Assembly (NCBI RefSeq): GCF_032193805.1
Contig: NZ_JAVBIK010000001.1
Location: forward strand, 2,687,001-2,751,000
Direction: 5' to 3'
Source: Rhodoferax potami
GTDB lineage: Bacteria; Pseudomonadota; Gammaproteobacteria; Burkholderiales; Burkholderiaceae_C
Length of the DNA: 64,000 nt
Positions 13,783 to 22,356 of the stretch are shown piece by piece (positions within the stretch are counted from its first letter, which is position 1; every line of letters begins with the position of its first letter). Position numbers and translations under genes: made by a program. The notes under the pieces were generated by a model. It worked only from the letters and a program-made list of their open reading frames with translations, did not search any database and had not been told where the DNA came from.

Positions 13783-13837
13783 TAAGGGTTTTCCCCCTTA
13801 TCATTCCAAGGCCGGGCACATCCCGGCCTTCTTGCTT
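13781..13837 (+). terminator. Tandem hairpins ending the gltBD operon
   Basis: Two stems follow each other: GATAAGGG (13781-13788) with CCCTTATC (13795-13802), which overlaps the gltD stop, and AAGGCCGGG (13808-13816) with CCCGGCCTT (13822-13830), followed by CTTGCTTT. The second has the shape of a Rho-independent terminator. It ends one base before the mlaF start codon at 13839, so mlaF needs either read-through or a promoter inside gltD. Confidence 0.65.
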
Positions 13838-13838
13838 T

Positions 13839-14678
13839 ATGGCTCCAACATCTTCTACAGCTCTGGTTGAATTGAACAACGTCTCCTTCGGGTACGGGGA
13901 GCGTCGCATTCTCGACGGCATCAGCCTGACCGTCCCTCGTGGCAAGGTCACTGCGCTAATGGGAGCCTCAGGAGGCGGAAAAACCACCGTGCTTCGCCTG
14001 ATCGGCGGGCAATACCGCGCTCAAAGCGGACAAGTGCTTCTCCATGGTGCCCCGGGCGAGGGTGCCTGCCAGGACATCACCCGGATGAACACCGCGGAGC
14101 TGTATGCGGCCCGCCGGCGCATGGGCATGCTGTTTCAGTTTGGTGCCTTGTTCACCGACTTGAGCGTGTTTGACAACGTGGCCTTTCCGCTGCGTGAGCA
14201 CACCGAATTGCCCGAGGCCTTGATCCGCGACATCGTGCTGATGAAGCTTAATGCCGTGGGCCTGCGGGGCGCCCGGGACTTGATGCCGTCCGAAGTGTCC
14301 GGCGGCATGGCACGCCGCGTCGCGCTGGCACGCGCCATCGCTTTGGATCCCGAGTTGGTGATGTATGACGAACCGTTTGCAGGTTTGGACCCGATTTCAT
14401 TGGGTACCGCCGCCCGCCTGATCCGTCAACTCAACGATGCCATGGGCCTGACCAGCATTGTGGTGTCGCACGATCTGGAAGAAACCTTCCACATCGCGGA
14501 CCAAGTCATTATTTTGGCCAACGGCAAAATTGCGGCACAAGGCACGCCCCAAGAGGTGCGTGACAGTGTCGATCCTTTGGTCCATCAGTTCGTGAATGCG
14601 CTCCCCGAAGGTCCGGTGCGCTTCCATTACCCTGCCGCCCCTGTGGATGCGGATTTTTCTGTCGGGGCCCCTTCATGA
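13839..14678 (+). CDS. mlaF: Phospholipid ABC transporter ATP-binding protein MlaF
   Basis: ATPase of the inner-membrane MlaFEDB complex, which moves phospholipids between the inner and outer membranes to keep outer-leaflet asymmetry. Its 279 residues show Walker A GASGGGKTT near residue 46, the ABC signature SGGMARRVALARA, Walker B LVMYDEPFAGLDP and the switch His in VVSHDLEE. It starts at ATG 13839 and overlaps mlaE by 4 bases, heading the mlaFEDACB order. Confidence 0.95.
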   Translation: MAPTSSTALVELNNVSFGYGERRILDGISLTVPRGKVTALMGASGGGKTTVLRLIGGQYRAQSGQVLLHGAPGEGACQDITRMNTAELYAARRRMGMLFQFGALFTDLSVFDNVAFPLREHTELPEALIRDIVLMKLNAVGLRGARDLMPSEVSGGMARRVALARAIALDPELVMYDEPFAGLDPISLGTAARLIRQLNDAMGLTSIVVSHDLEETFHIADQVIILANGKIAAQGTPQEVRDSVDPLVHQFVNALPEGPVRFHYPAAPVDADFSVGAPS

Positions 14679-15457
14679 AGTTCTTGCAACCAGCTGAATT
14701 GGGCTATGCCGTGCGCAGCAAGCTGGCGGACGCGGGTGCGGGTGCCCGCTTGTTCTTCCGCTTGGTCGCCTCCTTGGGGGCGGTGTTGCGCCGTCCGGCG
14801 TTGTTGCGCGACCAGATTCACTTCATGGGCAACTACTCGCTGGCCATCATCGCGGTGTCGGGCGTTTTTGTGGGCTTCGTGATGGGCTTGCAGTACTACT
14901 ATGGCTTGCAGCGCTTTGGTGCTGCAGACTCGGTGGGTATGCTGATCAGCCTGAGCTTGGTGCGGGAGTTTGGCCCGGTGTTGACGGCGCTGCTGTTTGC
15001 CGGCCGCGCGGGCACTTCGCTCACCGCAGAAATTGGCCTGATGAAGGCGGGTGAGCAGCTCAGCGCCATGGAGATGATGGCAGTCGACCCGGTGGCCCGT
15101 ATTTTGGCGCCTCGCTTTTGGGGGGCTGTCATTGCCATGCCCATCCTTGCGGCCATATTCAGTGCCGTTGGCGTGCTGGGGGGCTGGGTGGTCAGCGTGC
15201 CGATGATCGGGATTGATTCCGGCGCATTCTGGAGCCAGATGCAAAGCGGTGTGGATGCCTGGGTTGACGTGGGTAACGGGGTGCTCAAGAGCGTAGTGTT
15301 CGGTTTTGCCGTGAGCTTTATCGCCTTGTTGCAGGGTTTTGAAGCGCAGCCGACACCTGAGGGAGTGGCCCGTGCCACGACCCGGACCGTGGTGGTGGCG
15401 TCGCTTACCGTGTTGGCCTTGGACTTTGTCCTGACGGCCATGATGTTCAGTATTTGA
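14675..15457 (+). CDS. mlaE: Phospholipid ABC transporter permease MlaE
   Basis: Integral inner-membrane permease of the Mla complex, 260 residues. It shows the MlaE-family core: YSLAIIAVSGVFVGFVMGLQ as the first long hydrophobic segment, FGPVLTALLFAGRAGTSLTAEIG, and the MKAGEQLSAMEMMAVDP coupling segment, followed by several hydrophobic helices. The start overlaps the mlaF stop by 4 bases (ATGA). Confidence 0.95.
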   Translation: MKFLQPAELGYAVRSKLADAGAGARLFFRLVASLGAVLRRPALLRDQIHFMGNYSLAIIAVSGVFVGFVMGLQYYYGLQRFGAADSVGMLISLSLVREFGPVLTALLFAGRAGTSLTAEIGLMKAGEQLSAMEMMAVDPVARILAPRFWGAVIAMPILAAIFSAVGVLGGWVVSVPMIGIDSGAFWSQMQSGVDAWVDVGNGVLKSVVFGFAVSFIALLQGFEAQPTPEGVARATTRTVVVASLTVLALDFVLTAMMFSI

Positions 15458-15466
15458 GGGGGGAAA

Positions 15467-15946
15467 ATGCAGCGTTCAAAAAATGATGTATGGGTGGGCT
15501 TGTTTGTTTTGCTCGGCGCCTTGGCGCTGGTGTTTCTGGCACTGCAGTCCGCCAATTTGTTGAGCTTCAGTGTCGACAAAGGCTACCCCGTGACAGCCAA
15601 GTTCGACAACATCGGGGGCCTCAAGCCCAAAGCAGCCGTCAAAAGCGCCGGTGTGGTGGTCGGTCGGGTGGAGTCCATCGGGTTTGATGACAAAACCTTT
15701 CAGGCTAAAGTAAACCTGTCGATGGACAAGCAGTTCGTATTCCCCAAAGACAGTTCGCTCAAAATTTTGACCAGCGGTTTGCTCGGCGAGCAGTACATCG
15801 GCATTGAAGCCGGTGCTGACAGCGCCAACCTCGCGGCCGGCGATGTCATCAGCACCACCCAGAGCGCGGTGGTGTTGGAGAACCTGATCAGTCAGTTCCT
15901 GTACAGCAAAGCGGCGGACGGCCCATCCGCCAAAGAGGCACCATGA
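15467..15946 (+). CDS. mlaD: MCE-domain lipid-binding protein MlaD
   Basis: Membrane-anchored substrate-binding protein of the Mla complex; its MCE domains form a hexameric ring with a lipid channel. At 159 residues it has one N-terminal membrane helix (VGLFVLLGALALVFLALQ, about residues 8-26) and one MCE domain containing YPVTAKFDNIGGLKPKAAVK and the LTSGLLGEQYIGIE segment. It starts 10 bases after mlaE and overlaps mlaA by 4 bases. Confidence 0.95.
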   Translation: MQRSKNDVWVGLFVLLGALALVFLALQSANLLSFSVDKGYPVTAKFDNIGGLKPKAAVKSAGVVVGRVESIGFDDKTFQAKVNLSMDKQFVFPKDSSLKILTSGLLGEQYIGIEAGADSANLAAGDVISTTQSAVVLENLISQFLYSKAADGPSAKEAP

Positions 15947-16656
15947 TGCGCCCCTCGATCCGCTGGATGCTGGGTGTGGCCTTGGTGGCTTTGCTCCAAG
16001 GCTGCGCCACGGTTGCTAATCCTGACCCGCGCGACCCCTTGGAGTCCATCAATCGCACCGTGTTTGGCTTCAACGACGCGGTAGATCGCGCCGTGCTAAA
16101 GCCTGTGGCGACGGCTTATGTCAACACCGTGCCTGCCTTTGGGCGCAAGGGCATCAAGAATTTTTTCGCAAACCTGGATGACGTCTGGTCTACGGTTAAC
16201 AACGCCCTGCAACTGCGCGGTCAAGCCTTCGGGGATAGCCTCGGGCGGGTGATGATCAACAGCACACTGGGCCTCGGCGGCTTGGTCGACGTGGCCAGTG
16301 ACCTGAATATTGAAAAACATCCTGCAAACTTCAACATCACGCTAGGGCGATGGGGCGTCGGTGCCGGTCCTTATGTGGTGTTGCCCCTGCTGGGGCCCTA
16401 CACATTGCGCGAGGTGGGCGCCTTGCCGATCGACAACCGCGGCAATCTGGTGAACCAATTGGGCGACGAAGCAACCCGCACCGGGCTCACCGTGGTCGAT
16501 CTGGTGGATACACGCGCCGGTTTTTTGGGGGCTGAAGATGTGGTGAGTGGTGCCGCGCTTGATCGCTACTCGTTTACCCGTGATGCGTATTTGCAGCGCC
16601 AGCGTTATCAGGTGTATGACGGCAATCCGCCCGAAGAGGAACCCTCGGAGCCGTAA
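15943..16656 (+). CDS. mlaA: Outer-membrane lipoprotein MlaA (VacJ)
   Basis: Outer-membrane lipoprotein that removes mislocalised phospholipids from the outer leaflet and passes them to MlaC. The signal ends in a lipobox (LLQGCAT, Cys near residue 21), followed by the MlaA motifs DPRDPLESINRTVFGFNDAVD, given here as residues 27-47, and GRWGVGAGPYVVLPLLGP. It has 237 residues. Unlike E. coli, where mlaA is elsewhere, it lies inside the operon, as is common in betaproteobacteria. ATG 15943 overlaps the mlaD stop; the next ATG at 15946 is an equal alternative. Confidence 0.93.
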   Translation: MMRPSIRWMLGVALVALLQGCATVANPDPRDPLESINRTVFGFNDAVDRAVLKPVATAYVNTVPAFGRKGIKNFFANLDDVWSTVNNALQLRGQAFGDSLGRVMINSTLGLGGLVDVASDLNIEKHPANFNITLGRWGVGAGPYVVLPLLGPYTLREVGALPIDNRGNLVNQLGDEATRTGLTVVDLVDTRAGFLGAEDVVSGAALDRYSFTRDAYLQRQRYQVYDGNPPEEEPSEP

Positions 16657-16725
16657 GGTCGTAGCCGTTTCTGTGGGTGACTTTCCGCAAAAACGATAAT
16701 CTGGCACTGTTTGAGGAAAAGAGTG

Positions 16726-17367
16726 ATGTTGAAAAAACGTGATTTTGTAAGCGGCGCATTGGTGGTGATGGCAGCCTTGGGTGGTTTGGTCAGCAGCCCG
16801 GTCCATGCGGATGACGAGGCTCCCGATGCCCTGATCAAACGCCTCTCGGTTGATGTGTTGGACACCATCAAAGCCGACAAGACATTGCGTGCGGGCGACA
16901 CCAGCAAAATTGTGGCCTTGGTAGATTCGCGCATCATGCCCAATGTGAACTTCCAGCGCATGACAGCTTCCGCCGTCGGACCCGGTTGGCGCCAGGCGAG
17001 CCCCGAGCAGCAAAAGCGCTTGCAAGAGGAGTTTAAAACCCTGTTGGTCCGCACCTATGCCGGTGCATTGGCGCAAGTCAGCGACCAAAGTATTGCCATG
17101 AAACCTCTGCGCGCTGCGCCTGAGGATAAAGAAGTGGTGGTTCGTACCGAAATTAAAGGTAAGGGCGATCCTATTCAGCTGGACTACCGATTGGAGAAGA
17201 CCCCGGGTGTTGGTGCCGGCTGGAAGATTTACAACCTGAACGTGCTGGGTGTGTGGCTGGTCGAAACGTATCGCAGTCAATTTGCCCAGCAGATCAATGC
17301 GAAAGGCGTCGATGGACTGATCGATGCCCTGGCTGAACAAAACAAGGCGAACGCCAAGAAAGGCTGA
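16726..17367 (+). CDS. mlaC: Periplasmic phospholipid-binding protein MlaC
   Basis: Soluble periplasmic shuttle carrying phospholipid between MlaA and MlaD. The 213-residue product has a signal peptide (MLKKRDFVSGALVVMAALGG, cleavage after SSPVHA) and the Tol-tolerance/MlaC domain with MPNVNFQRMTASAVGPGW and YRLEKTPGVGAGWKIYNLNV. ATG 16726 is preferred to the upstream TTG 16711 because a GAGGAAAAG ribosome site lies between them and the signal peptide then begins properly. Confidence 0.94.
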   Translation: MLKKRDFVSGALVVMAALGGLVSSPVHADDEAPDALIKRLSVDVLDTIKADKTLRAGDTSKIVALVDSRIMPNVNFQRMTASAVGPGWRQASPEQQKRLQEEFKTLLVRTYAGALAQVSDQSIAMKPLRAAPEDKEVVVRTEIKGKGDPIQLDYRLEKTPGVGAGWKIYNLNVLGVWLVETYRSQFAQQINAKGVDGLIDALAEQNKANAKKG

Positions 17368-17368
17368 T

Positions 17369-17635
17369 GTGCTTAAGCTGCCTGCCACGATGACCCACGA
17401 GGTCGCACCAGCCTGTTTGTCCGAACTGCGGGATGGGCTGCAGCACGAGGCCAGTACGGTGGTGGTCGATGGCGAGCGTTTGCAGCGCTTCGACTCATCT
17501 GCGCTGGCTGTCTTGCTGGAGCTGCGGCGCGAGTGCGCCAAGGCCGGCAAGATGTTTGCCGTGCAAAAGCTTCCGGCCCGTTTGCGCGATCTGGCCGCCC
17601 TGTATGGGATTGATGCGCTGCTCAAGCCCGCCTGA
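17369..17635 (+). CDS. mlaB: STAS-domain protein MlaB
   Basis: Small cytosolic STAS-domain subunit that stabilises and activates the MlaF ATPase. The domain is visible as LKLPATMTHEVAPACLSEL, then STVVVDGERLQRFDSSALAVL with the conserved Asp-Ser, and ends at 88 residues. GTG 17369 is the likely start: it overlaps the mlaC stop region and keeps the first STAS strand, whereas ATG 17390 would remove it and the earlier TTG codons lie inside mlaC. Confidence 0.88.
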   Translation: MLKLPATMTHEVAPACLSELRDGLQHEASTVVVDGERLQRFDSSALAVLLELRRECAKAGKMFAVQKLPARLRDLAALYGIDALLKPA

Positions 17636-17664
17636 GACCGGCAGCGTAAAATCGCGGGTTCTTT

Positions 17665-18591
17665 ATGCCCGCCATCTCTTTCCAATCCATCTCCAAGACG
17701 TATCCCTCGCCCAAGGGGCCGAAAGGCTCCACCTTCAAGGCAGTCGATAACGTCAGTCTCAACATCGAAGAGGGCGAATTTTTTGGTCTCCTCGGCCCCA
17801 ATGGAGCGGGCAAAACCACCCTGATCAGCATGCTGGCCGGCTTGTCCCGCCCCACCAGTGGCCATGTGCAAGTGCTGGGCAGCGATGTACAGACCGACTA
17901 CGCCGATGCCCGCCGCAAACTGGGCGTGGTGCCCCAAGAACTGGTCTTCGATCCGTTTTTCAATGTGCGCGAAATGCTGCGCATCCAGTCCGGCTACTTC
18001 GGTCTGCGAAACAACGACGCCTGGGTCGATGAGTTGCTGGAAGGCCTCGGCCTGGCCGACAAGGCCAATGCCAACATGCGCCAACTTTCCGGTGGCATGA
18101 AGCGCCGTGTGCTGGTGGCGCAGGCTTTGGTGCACAAACCCCCCGTTATCGTGTTGGACGAGCCCACTGCGGGTGTGGATGTGGAGTTGCGCCAGACGCT
18201 GTGGCAGTTTGTCGCCAACCTCAACAAACAGGGCAGCACGGTGCTGCTCACTACCCACTACCTGGAAGAGGCCGAAGCCTTGTGCGGGCGCATTGCCATG
18301 CTTAAGACCGGCCGTATTGTGGCGTTGGACAAAACCAGCGACCTGCTCAAGGCCGCCAGTAGCAATGTGCTGCGTTTCAAGACGGCCGATGCATTGCCGG
18401 CTGAGTTGGCCGCGCGTGCGCGTATCACCGGCCGTATCGTCCAGCTGCCTGCCAACAACGCACTCGAAATCGAAAACTACCTTGCAGCGGTGCGCCAAGC
18501 CGGCGTCGCCGTGGAAGATGTAGAGATCCGCAAAGCGGATCTGGAAGATGTGTTCCTTGACATCATGAACAAGCAAGGAGCACACGCATGA
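17665..18591 (+). CDS. ABC exporter ATP-binding protein (YadG-like)
   Basis: ATP-binding subunit of an ABC-2 type exporter, 308 residues. It has Walker A GPNGAGKTT near residue 48, the Q-loop in GVVPQELVFDPFFNV, the signature LSGGMKRRVLVAQAL, Walker B VIVLDEPTAGVD and the His switch TTHYLEEAE. It overlaps the permease gene by 4 bases. The position directly after mla genes is conserved in Burkholderiales as far as I recall, but the substrate is unknown. Confidence 0.92.
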   Translation: MPAISFQSISKTYPSPKGPKGSTFKAVDNVSLNIEEGEFFGLLGPNGAGKTTLISMLAGLSRPTSGHVQVLGSDVQTDYADARRKLGVVPQELVFDPFFNVREMLRIQSGYFGLRNNDAWVDELLEGLGLADKANANMRQLSGGMKRRVLVAQALVHKPPVIVLDEPTAGVDVELRQTLWQFVANLNKQGSTVLLTTHYLEEAEALCGRIAMLKTGRIVALDKTSDLLKAASSNVLRFKTADALPAELAARARITGRIVQLPANNALEIENYLAAVRQAGVAVEDVEIRKADLEDVFLDIMNKQGAHA

Positions 18592-19343
18592 ACGGCTGGC
18601 AAACCCTGCTCTACAAAGAGACCCTGCGCTTCTGGAAAGTTGCGGCACAAACGATCGCCGGGCCGGTGCTGACCGCCATGCTGTATCTGCTGATCTTCGG
18701 CCACGCGCTGGAGAGCCATGTGAAGGTGTACGACCAGGTCAGTTACACCGCCTTTCTGGTGCCCGGCTTGGCGATGATGAGCCTGCTGCAAAACGCGTTT
18801 GCCAACAGCTCGTCCTCGCTCATCATGAGCAAGGTCATGGGCAATCTGGTGTTCCTGTTGCTCACCCCGCTGTCGTATTTCAACTGGTTTGTGGCCTACG
18901 TGGGTGCCGCTGTGATTCGCGGTTTGGTGGTGGCGCTGGGCGTGTTTGTGGTGGCGGCTTTCTTCACCCCCATGAGCTATGCAGCGCCGGTGTGGATTTT
19001 GGTGTTCGCCATTCTGGGCGCTACCCTGATGGCTGCACTGGGGCTGATTGCCGGCTTGTGGGCCGAGAAGTTCGACCAGCTGGCCGCCTTCCAGAACTTT
19101 GTGGTCATGCCCATGACGTTCTTGAGCGGCGTGTTTTATTCCATCCATTCCTTGCCCGCGTTCTGGCAAGGGGTGAGCCACTTCAACCCGTTTTTCTACA
19201 TGATTGACGGCTTCCGCTTCGGCTTCTTTGGCATCAGCGACGTGTCCCCGTGGATGAGCCTTGCTGTCGTCGGCGGCGCCACCGTGGTGGTGAGCCTGAT
19301 TGCCCTTCAACTGCTGCGCAGCGGCTACAAAATCCGCAGCTGA
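18588..19343 (+). CDS. ABC-2 type exporter permease (YadH-like)
   Basis: Inner-membrane permease of 251 residues pairing with the preceding ATPase. The N-terminal TLLYKETLRFWKVAAQTIAG, several hydrophobic helices, and the late FVVMPMTFLSGVFYSIHSLP and FNPFFYMIDGFRFGFFG segments are typical of the ABC-2 family. The substrate cannot be inferred. Confidence 0.92.
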   Translation: MNGWQTLLYKETLRFWKVAAQTIAGPVLTAMLYLLIFGHALESHVKVYDQVSYTAFLVPGLAMMSLLQNAFANSSSSLIMSKVMGNLVFLLLTPLSYFNWFVAYVGAAVIRGLVVALGVFVVAAFFTPMSYAAPVWILVFAILGATLMAALGLIAGLWAEKFDQLAAFQNFVVMPMTFLSGVFYSIHSLPAFWQGVSHFNPFFYMIDGFRFGFFGISDVSPWMSLAVVGGATVVVSLIALQLLRSGYKIRS

Positions 19344-19350
19344 GATTCTT

Positions 19351-19593
19351 ATGACCGCAGACCAACTCCAAGCCCTTATCACCGCAGGCCTCGCCTGTGA
19401 CCATTGCGCGCTCGAAGGCGATGGCCGCCACTGGTACGCCACCATCGTGTCGCCCGAATTCGAAGGCAAACGCCTCGTCCAGCGTCAGCGCTTGGTGTAC
19501 GCCACCTTGGGCAACCGCATGCAAACCGACGAGGTGCACGCCTTGTCGATGAAAACTTTCTCGCCCACCGAATGGGCAGCCCAGTCCGCCTGA
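19351..19593 (+). CDS. BolA/IbaG-family protein
   Basis: An 80-residue BolA-fold protein. It shows [22 protein letters not shown], given here as residues 13-34, then [17 protein letters not shown] and the C-terminal [15 protein letters not shown] with the invariant His, which in the family ligates a shared 2Fe-2S cluster with monothiol glutaredoxins. ATG 19351 follows the permease stop by 7 bases. In related genomes murA normally follows; here hisG does. Confidence 0.9.
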   Translation: MTADQLQALITAGLACDHCALEGDGRHWYATIVSPEFEGKRLVQRQRLVYATLGNRMQTDEVHALSMKTFSPTEWAAQSA

Positions 19594-19619
19594 GGCGCAC
19601 GCAACTCCGAGAGCCCGCC

Positions 19620-20270
19620 ATGAGCGCAGACATGATCACCCTGGCCCTGTCCAAAGGCCGTATTTTTGAAGAAACCGTGCCGCTGCTCAAAGCCGCCGGC
19701 ATTGAGGTGCTGGACGACCCTGAAAAGTCCCGCAAACTGATTCTGGACACCAACCAGCCCAACGTCCGCGTGCTCGTGGTGCGCGCGACTGACGTGCCCA
19801 CCTATGTGCAATACGGCGGCGCCGACCTGGGCATCACCGGCAAAGACACTTTGCTGGAGCACGGCAGCCAAGGCCTTTACCAGCCGCTGGATTTGCAGAT
19901 CGCCAAGTGCCGCATCAGCGTGGCGGTGCGTGCGGACTTTGACTATGCGTCTGCTGTCAAGCAGGGCTCCCGACTCAAGGTGGCTACCAAATACGTGGCG
20001 ATTGCCCGCGAGTTTTTCGCCAGCAAGGGCGTGCACGTGGATTTGATCAAGCTCTACGGCAGCATGGAGCTGGCGCCCCTGGTCGGCCTGGCCGACGCGA
20101 TTGTGGATCTGGTCTCCACCGGCAACACCCTCAAGGCCAATCACCTCGTCGAGGTGGAGCGCATCATGGACATCAGCTCCCGCTTGGTGGTGAACCAGGC
20201 CGCACTCAAGCTCAAACAAGAACCCATCCGCAAGATCATCGACGCCTTTGCCGGCGCCGTAGGCCAGTAA
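19620..20270 (+). CDS. hisG: ATP phosphoribosyltransferase catalytic subunit, short form
   Basis: Catalyses the first step of histidine synthesis, ATP plus PRPP to phosphoribosyl-ATP. At 216 residues it is the short HisG that lacks the C-terminal regulatory domain, so by family knowledge it needs a HisZ subunit, which is not in this window. Motifs include [24 protein letters not shown], and the PRPP-binding [18 protein letters not shown] 19620 is chosen; ATG 19632 is an alternative. It begins 26 bases after the bolA-like gene. Confidence 0.95.
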   Translation: MSADMITLALSKGRIFEETVPLLKAAGIEVLDDPEKSRKLILDTNQPNVRVLVVRATDVPTYVQYGGADLGITGKDTLLEHGSQGLYQPLDLQIAKCRISVAVRADFDYASAVKQGSRLKVATKYVAIAREFFASKGVHVDLIKLYGSMELAPLVGLADAIVDLVSTGNTLKANHLVEVERIMDISSRLVVNQAALKLKQEPIRKIIDAFAGAVGQ

Positions 20271-20283
20271 CTCCGGAAACCCA

Positions 20284-20343
20284 TTTGCTATGACTTTTGT
20301 AGCTGCTCCTGCACGTTTATCAAGCGCTAGCGCCACTTTTGAG
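20284..20343 (+). repeat. Dispersed repeat copy covering the hisD start codon
   Basis: This 60-base stretch follows the repeat pattern: TTTGCTAT, a T-rich spacer, GTAGCTGCTCCTGCAC, TTTATCAAGCGCTAGCGCCA, then CTTTTGAGG. The ATG of hisD (20290-20292) is the ATG inside the TTTGCTATGA block, and the repeat then encodes about the first 18 residues of HisD. The match to the 27699-27760 copy covers both conserved blocks but is not exact. Confidence 0.55.
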
Positions 20344-21606
20344 GCTGAATTCAAGGCGCGCCTGCATTGGTCTGCCGACACCGATGCCGCCATCGAGCAG
20401 CGCGTGGCCGACATCCTGGCCGATGTGCAGCAGCGTGGCGATGCGGCAGTGCTGGAGTACACCGCCCGTTTTGATGGCCTGAACGCCGCCGACATGAAGG
20501 CGCTGGAGCTGACCCAAGCCGAGCTCAAAGCCGCGTTCGACAGCATCCCTGCAGACCAGCGCGCTGCGCTGGAGGCAGCCGCGAAGCGGGTGCGCAGCTA
20601 CCACGAAGCACAAAAGAAGGCCTCCGGCGAGAGCTGGAGCTACCGTGACGAAGACGGCACGCTTTTGGGCCAAAAGGTCACACCCTTGGACCGCGTGGGC
20701 ATCTATGTGCCTGGCGGCAAAGCGGCTTACCCCAGTAGCGTGCTGATGAACGCCATCCCCGCGCACGTGGCCGGGGTCGGCGAAATCATCATGGTCGTTC
20801 CAACCCCTAAGGGTGAGAAAAATGCCTTGGTGCTGGCAGCCGCCTACGTGGCGGGCGTGACCCGCGCCTTCACCATCGGCGGCGCGCAAGCGGTGGCCGC
20901 CTTGGCTTACGGCACCGCCACCATCCCCGCCGTGCACAAAATCACCGGCCCGGGCAACGCCTACGTGGCCGCTGCCAAGCGCCGCGTGTTCGGCACCGTG
21001 GGCATCGACATGATTGCCGGCCCCAGCGAGATTCTGGTGCTGGCCGATGGCACCACGCCGCCAGACTGGGTGGCGATGGACTTGTTCAGCCAGGCCGAGC
21101 ACGACGAGCTGGCGCAAAGCATCTTGCTGTGCCCGGATGCGGCCTACATCGATCAGGTGCAAGCCTCGATCAATCGATTGCTCAATGAAATGCCGCGCGC
21201 CGAGATCATCGCCAAAAGCCTCACCGGCCGCGGTGCGCTGATTCAGACCCGCAGCATGGAAGAGGCCTGCGAGATCAGCAACCGCATCGCGCCCGAGCAC
21301 CTGGAAGTCTCCAGCAACGACCCGCACAAATGGGAACCCCTGCTCAAGCACGCCGGTGCCATCTTTTTGGGCGCTTATACGTCTGAGAGCCTGGGCGACT
21401 ATTGCGCTGGACCCAACCATGTGCTGCCCACCAGCGGTACCGCGCGTTTCAGCAGCCCGCTGGGGGTGTACGACTTCCAGAAGCGCAGCAGCCTTATCGA
21501 GGTGAGCGAGCAGGGCGCCCAAGCATTGGGGCAGATTGCCTCGGTGCTGGCCCATGGCGAGGGCCTGCAAGCCCATGCACGTGCGGCGGAAATGCGATTG
21601 AAGTAA
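20290..21606 (+). CDS. hisD: Histidinol dehydrogenase
   Basis: Oxidises L-histidinol to L-histidine in two NAD-dependent steps with a bound zinc. At 438 residues it has normal length and shows [20 protein letters not shown], the [16 protein letters not shown] loop, [14 protein letters not shown], the EHDELAQS zinc/catalytic segment and [20 protein letters not shown]. The N-terminal roughly 18 residues ([18 protein letters not shown]) are encoded by a copy of the dispersed repeat. hisG ends 19 bases upstream. Confidence 0.96.
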   Translation: MTFVAAPARLSSASATFEAEFKARLHWSADTDAAIEQRVADILADVQQRGDAAVLEYTARFDGLNAADMKALELTQAELKAAFDSIPADQRAALEAAAKRVRSYHEAQKKASGESWSYRDEDGTLLGQKVTPLDRVGIYVPGGKAAYPSSVLMNAIPAHVAGVGEIIMVVPTPKGEKNALVLAAAYVAGVTRAFTIGGAQAVAALAYGTATIPAVHKITGPGNAYVAAAKRRVFGTVGIDMIAGPSEILVLADGTTPPDWVAMDLFSQAEHDELAQSILLCPDAAYIDQVQASINRLLNEMPRAEIIAKSLTGRGALIQTRSMEEACEISNRIAPEHLEVSSNDPHKWEPLLKHAGAIFLGAYTSESLGDYCAGPNHVLPTSGTARFSSPLGVYDFQKRSSLIEVSEQGAQALGQIASVLAHGEGLQAHARAAEMRLK

Positions 21607-21635
21607 GAATGGGCGCATCAGGACGACCAAGCCCT

Positions 21636-22022
21636 ATGCGCACCACACTTCATACCCCCCACACCTTTTCCACGCTGCGGCAAGCCGCTGCGTGCCTCGC
21701 ACTGTGCCTTGCCGCGGCCTCTGCGGCTCACGCCATGACCATCCGCGAAATGCGGGCCCTCGAGAAGATCGAGAAACAAGGCAGCACCTATACCGACTAC
21801 TACCTGGTCGGTGTCATGGAAGGCGCGCTCGAGGCCCACACCCAAGCGGTGCGCGCAGGTGCCAGCGCCAGCATCTGCCTCAACGGCCGCCGCCTGGAGC
21901 CCAGCATGGCCAAGAGCCTGTACACCACCGAGCTCAAGCGCAATGCCGACCTCTACGAGGCCGACATGCCGGTGCAGCTGGTGGTGGTGAATGCGCTGGG
22001 GACGGTTTATCCCTGTTTGTGA
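21636..22022 (+). CDS. Small secreted protein of unknown function
   Basis: A 128-residue protein with a clear signal peptide (hydrophobic AAACLALCLAAASAAHA ending near residue 33). The mature part, with YYLVGVMEGALEAH, a central Cys in ASICLNGRRLEP, and a C-terminal VVVNALGTVYPC, leaves two Cys that could form a disulfide. The spacing loosely resembles the Rap1a/Tai immunity fold, but I do not assign it. ATG 21609 is also in frame; ATG 21636 gives a more normal signal peptide. It begins 29 bases after hisD and may be read with the his genes. Confidence 0.7.
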   Translation: MRTTLHTPHTFSTLRQAAACLALCLAAASAAHAMTIREMRALEKIEKQGSTYTDYYLVGVMEGALEAHTQAVRAGASASICLNGRRLEPSMAKSLYTTELKRNADLYEADMPVQLVVVNALGTVYPCL

Positions 22023-22086
22023 AGTGCGTGGCCTTGGCGCTGGAAACCCGAGGCCACTGTACTGATGATGAGAGGCTTGCGTCGGA

Positions 22087-22356
22087 TTAGAGCGCCGCGC
22101 AACTGCATAGCGTCGCGTGGCCTACGATTGGCCAAACGGGTTCCCCCATACTGATAGAGGCCATTGACGCTCCCCGTACATTTGCAGCCACTTTTAGCGA
22201 CTGGCGCTTCGGTTCCGCAGATTCCATGTCGGCGCCGACCACAACAGAGTCCACTTTAGATGCCGGACATTTGAGCAGCAGGCGCTTCCCCAACAGCCAA
22301 GACATCGAGCAGTTTCTTCCGTTTGTGAGGGAGTCCGTATAGGACAAGTCAGGCAT
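22087..22356 (-). CDS. Possible small hypothetical protein, weakly supported
   Basis: An 89-codon open frame on the minus strand whose ATG (22354-22356) overlaps the end of the upstream membrane-protein gene by 8 bases, which is its only positional support. The translation has no recognisable motif. On the plus strand the same DNA holds a 78-codon frame without a start codon (about 22104-22340, ending in DIEQFLPFVRESV) that looks at least as protein-like, so this region may be a decayed gene. Confidence 0.25.
   Translation of the reverse strand: MPDLSYTDSLTNGRNCSMSWLLGKRLLLKCPASKVDSVVVGADMESAEPKRQSLKVAANVRGASMASISMGEPVWPIVGHATLCSCAAL

Noticed and set aside
16342..18648. A 768-codon open frame antisense to mlaA, mlaC, mlaB and the ABC ATPase
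   Set aside because: Runs across four well-identified genes on the other strand; shadow frame.
20320..21630. A 436-codon minus-strand frame opposite hisD
   Set aside because: Covers exactly the hisD coding region with a typical shadow composition.
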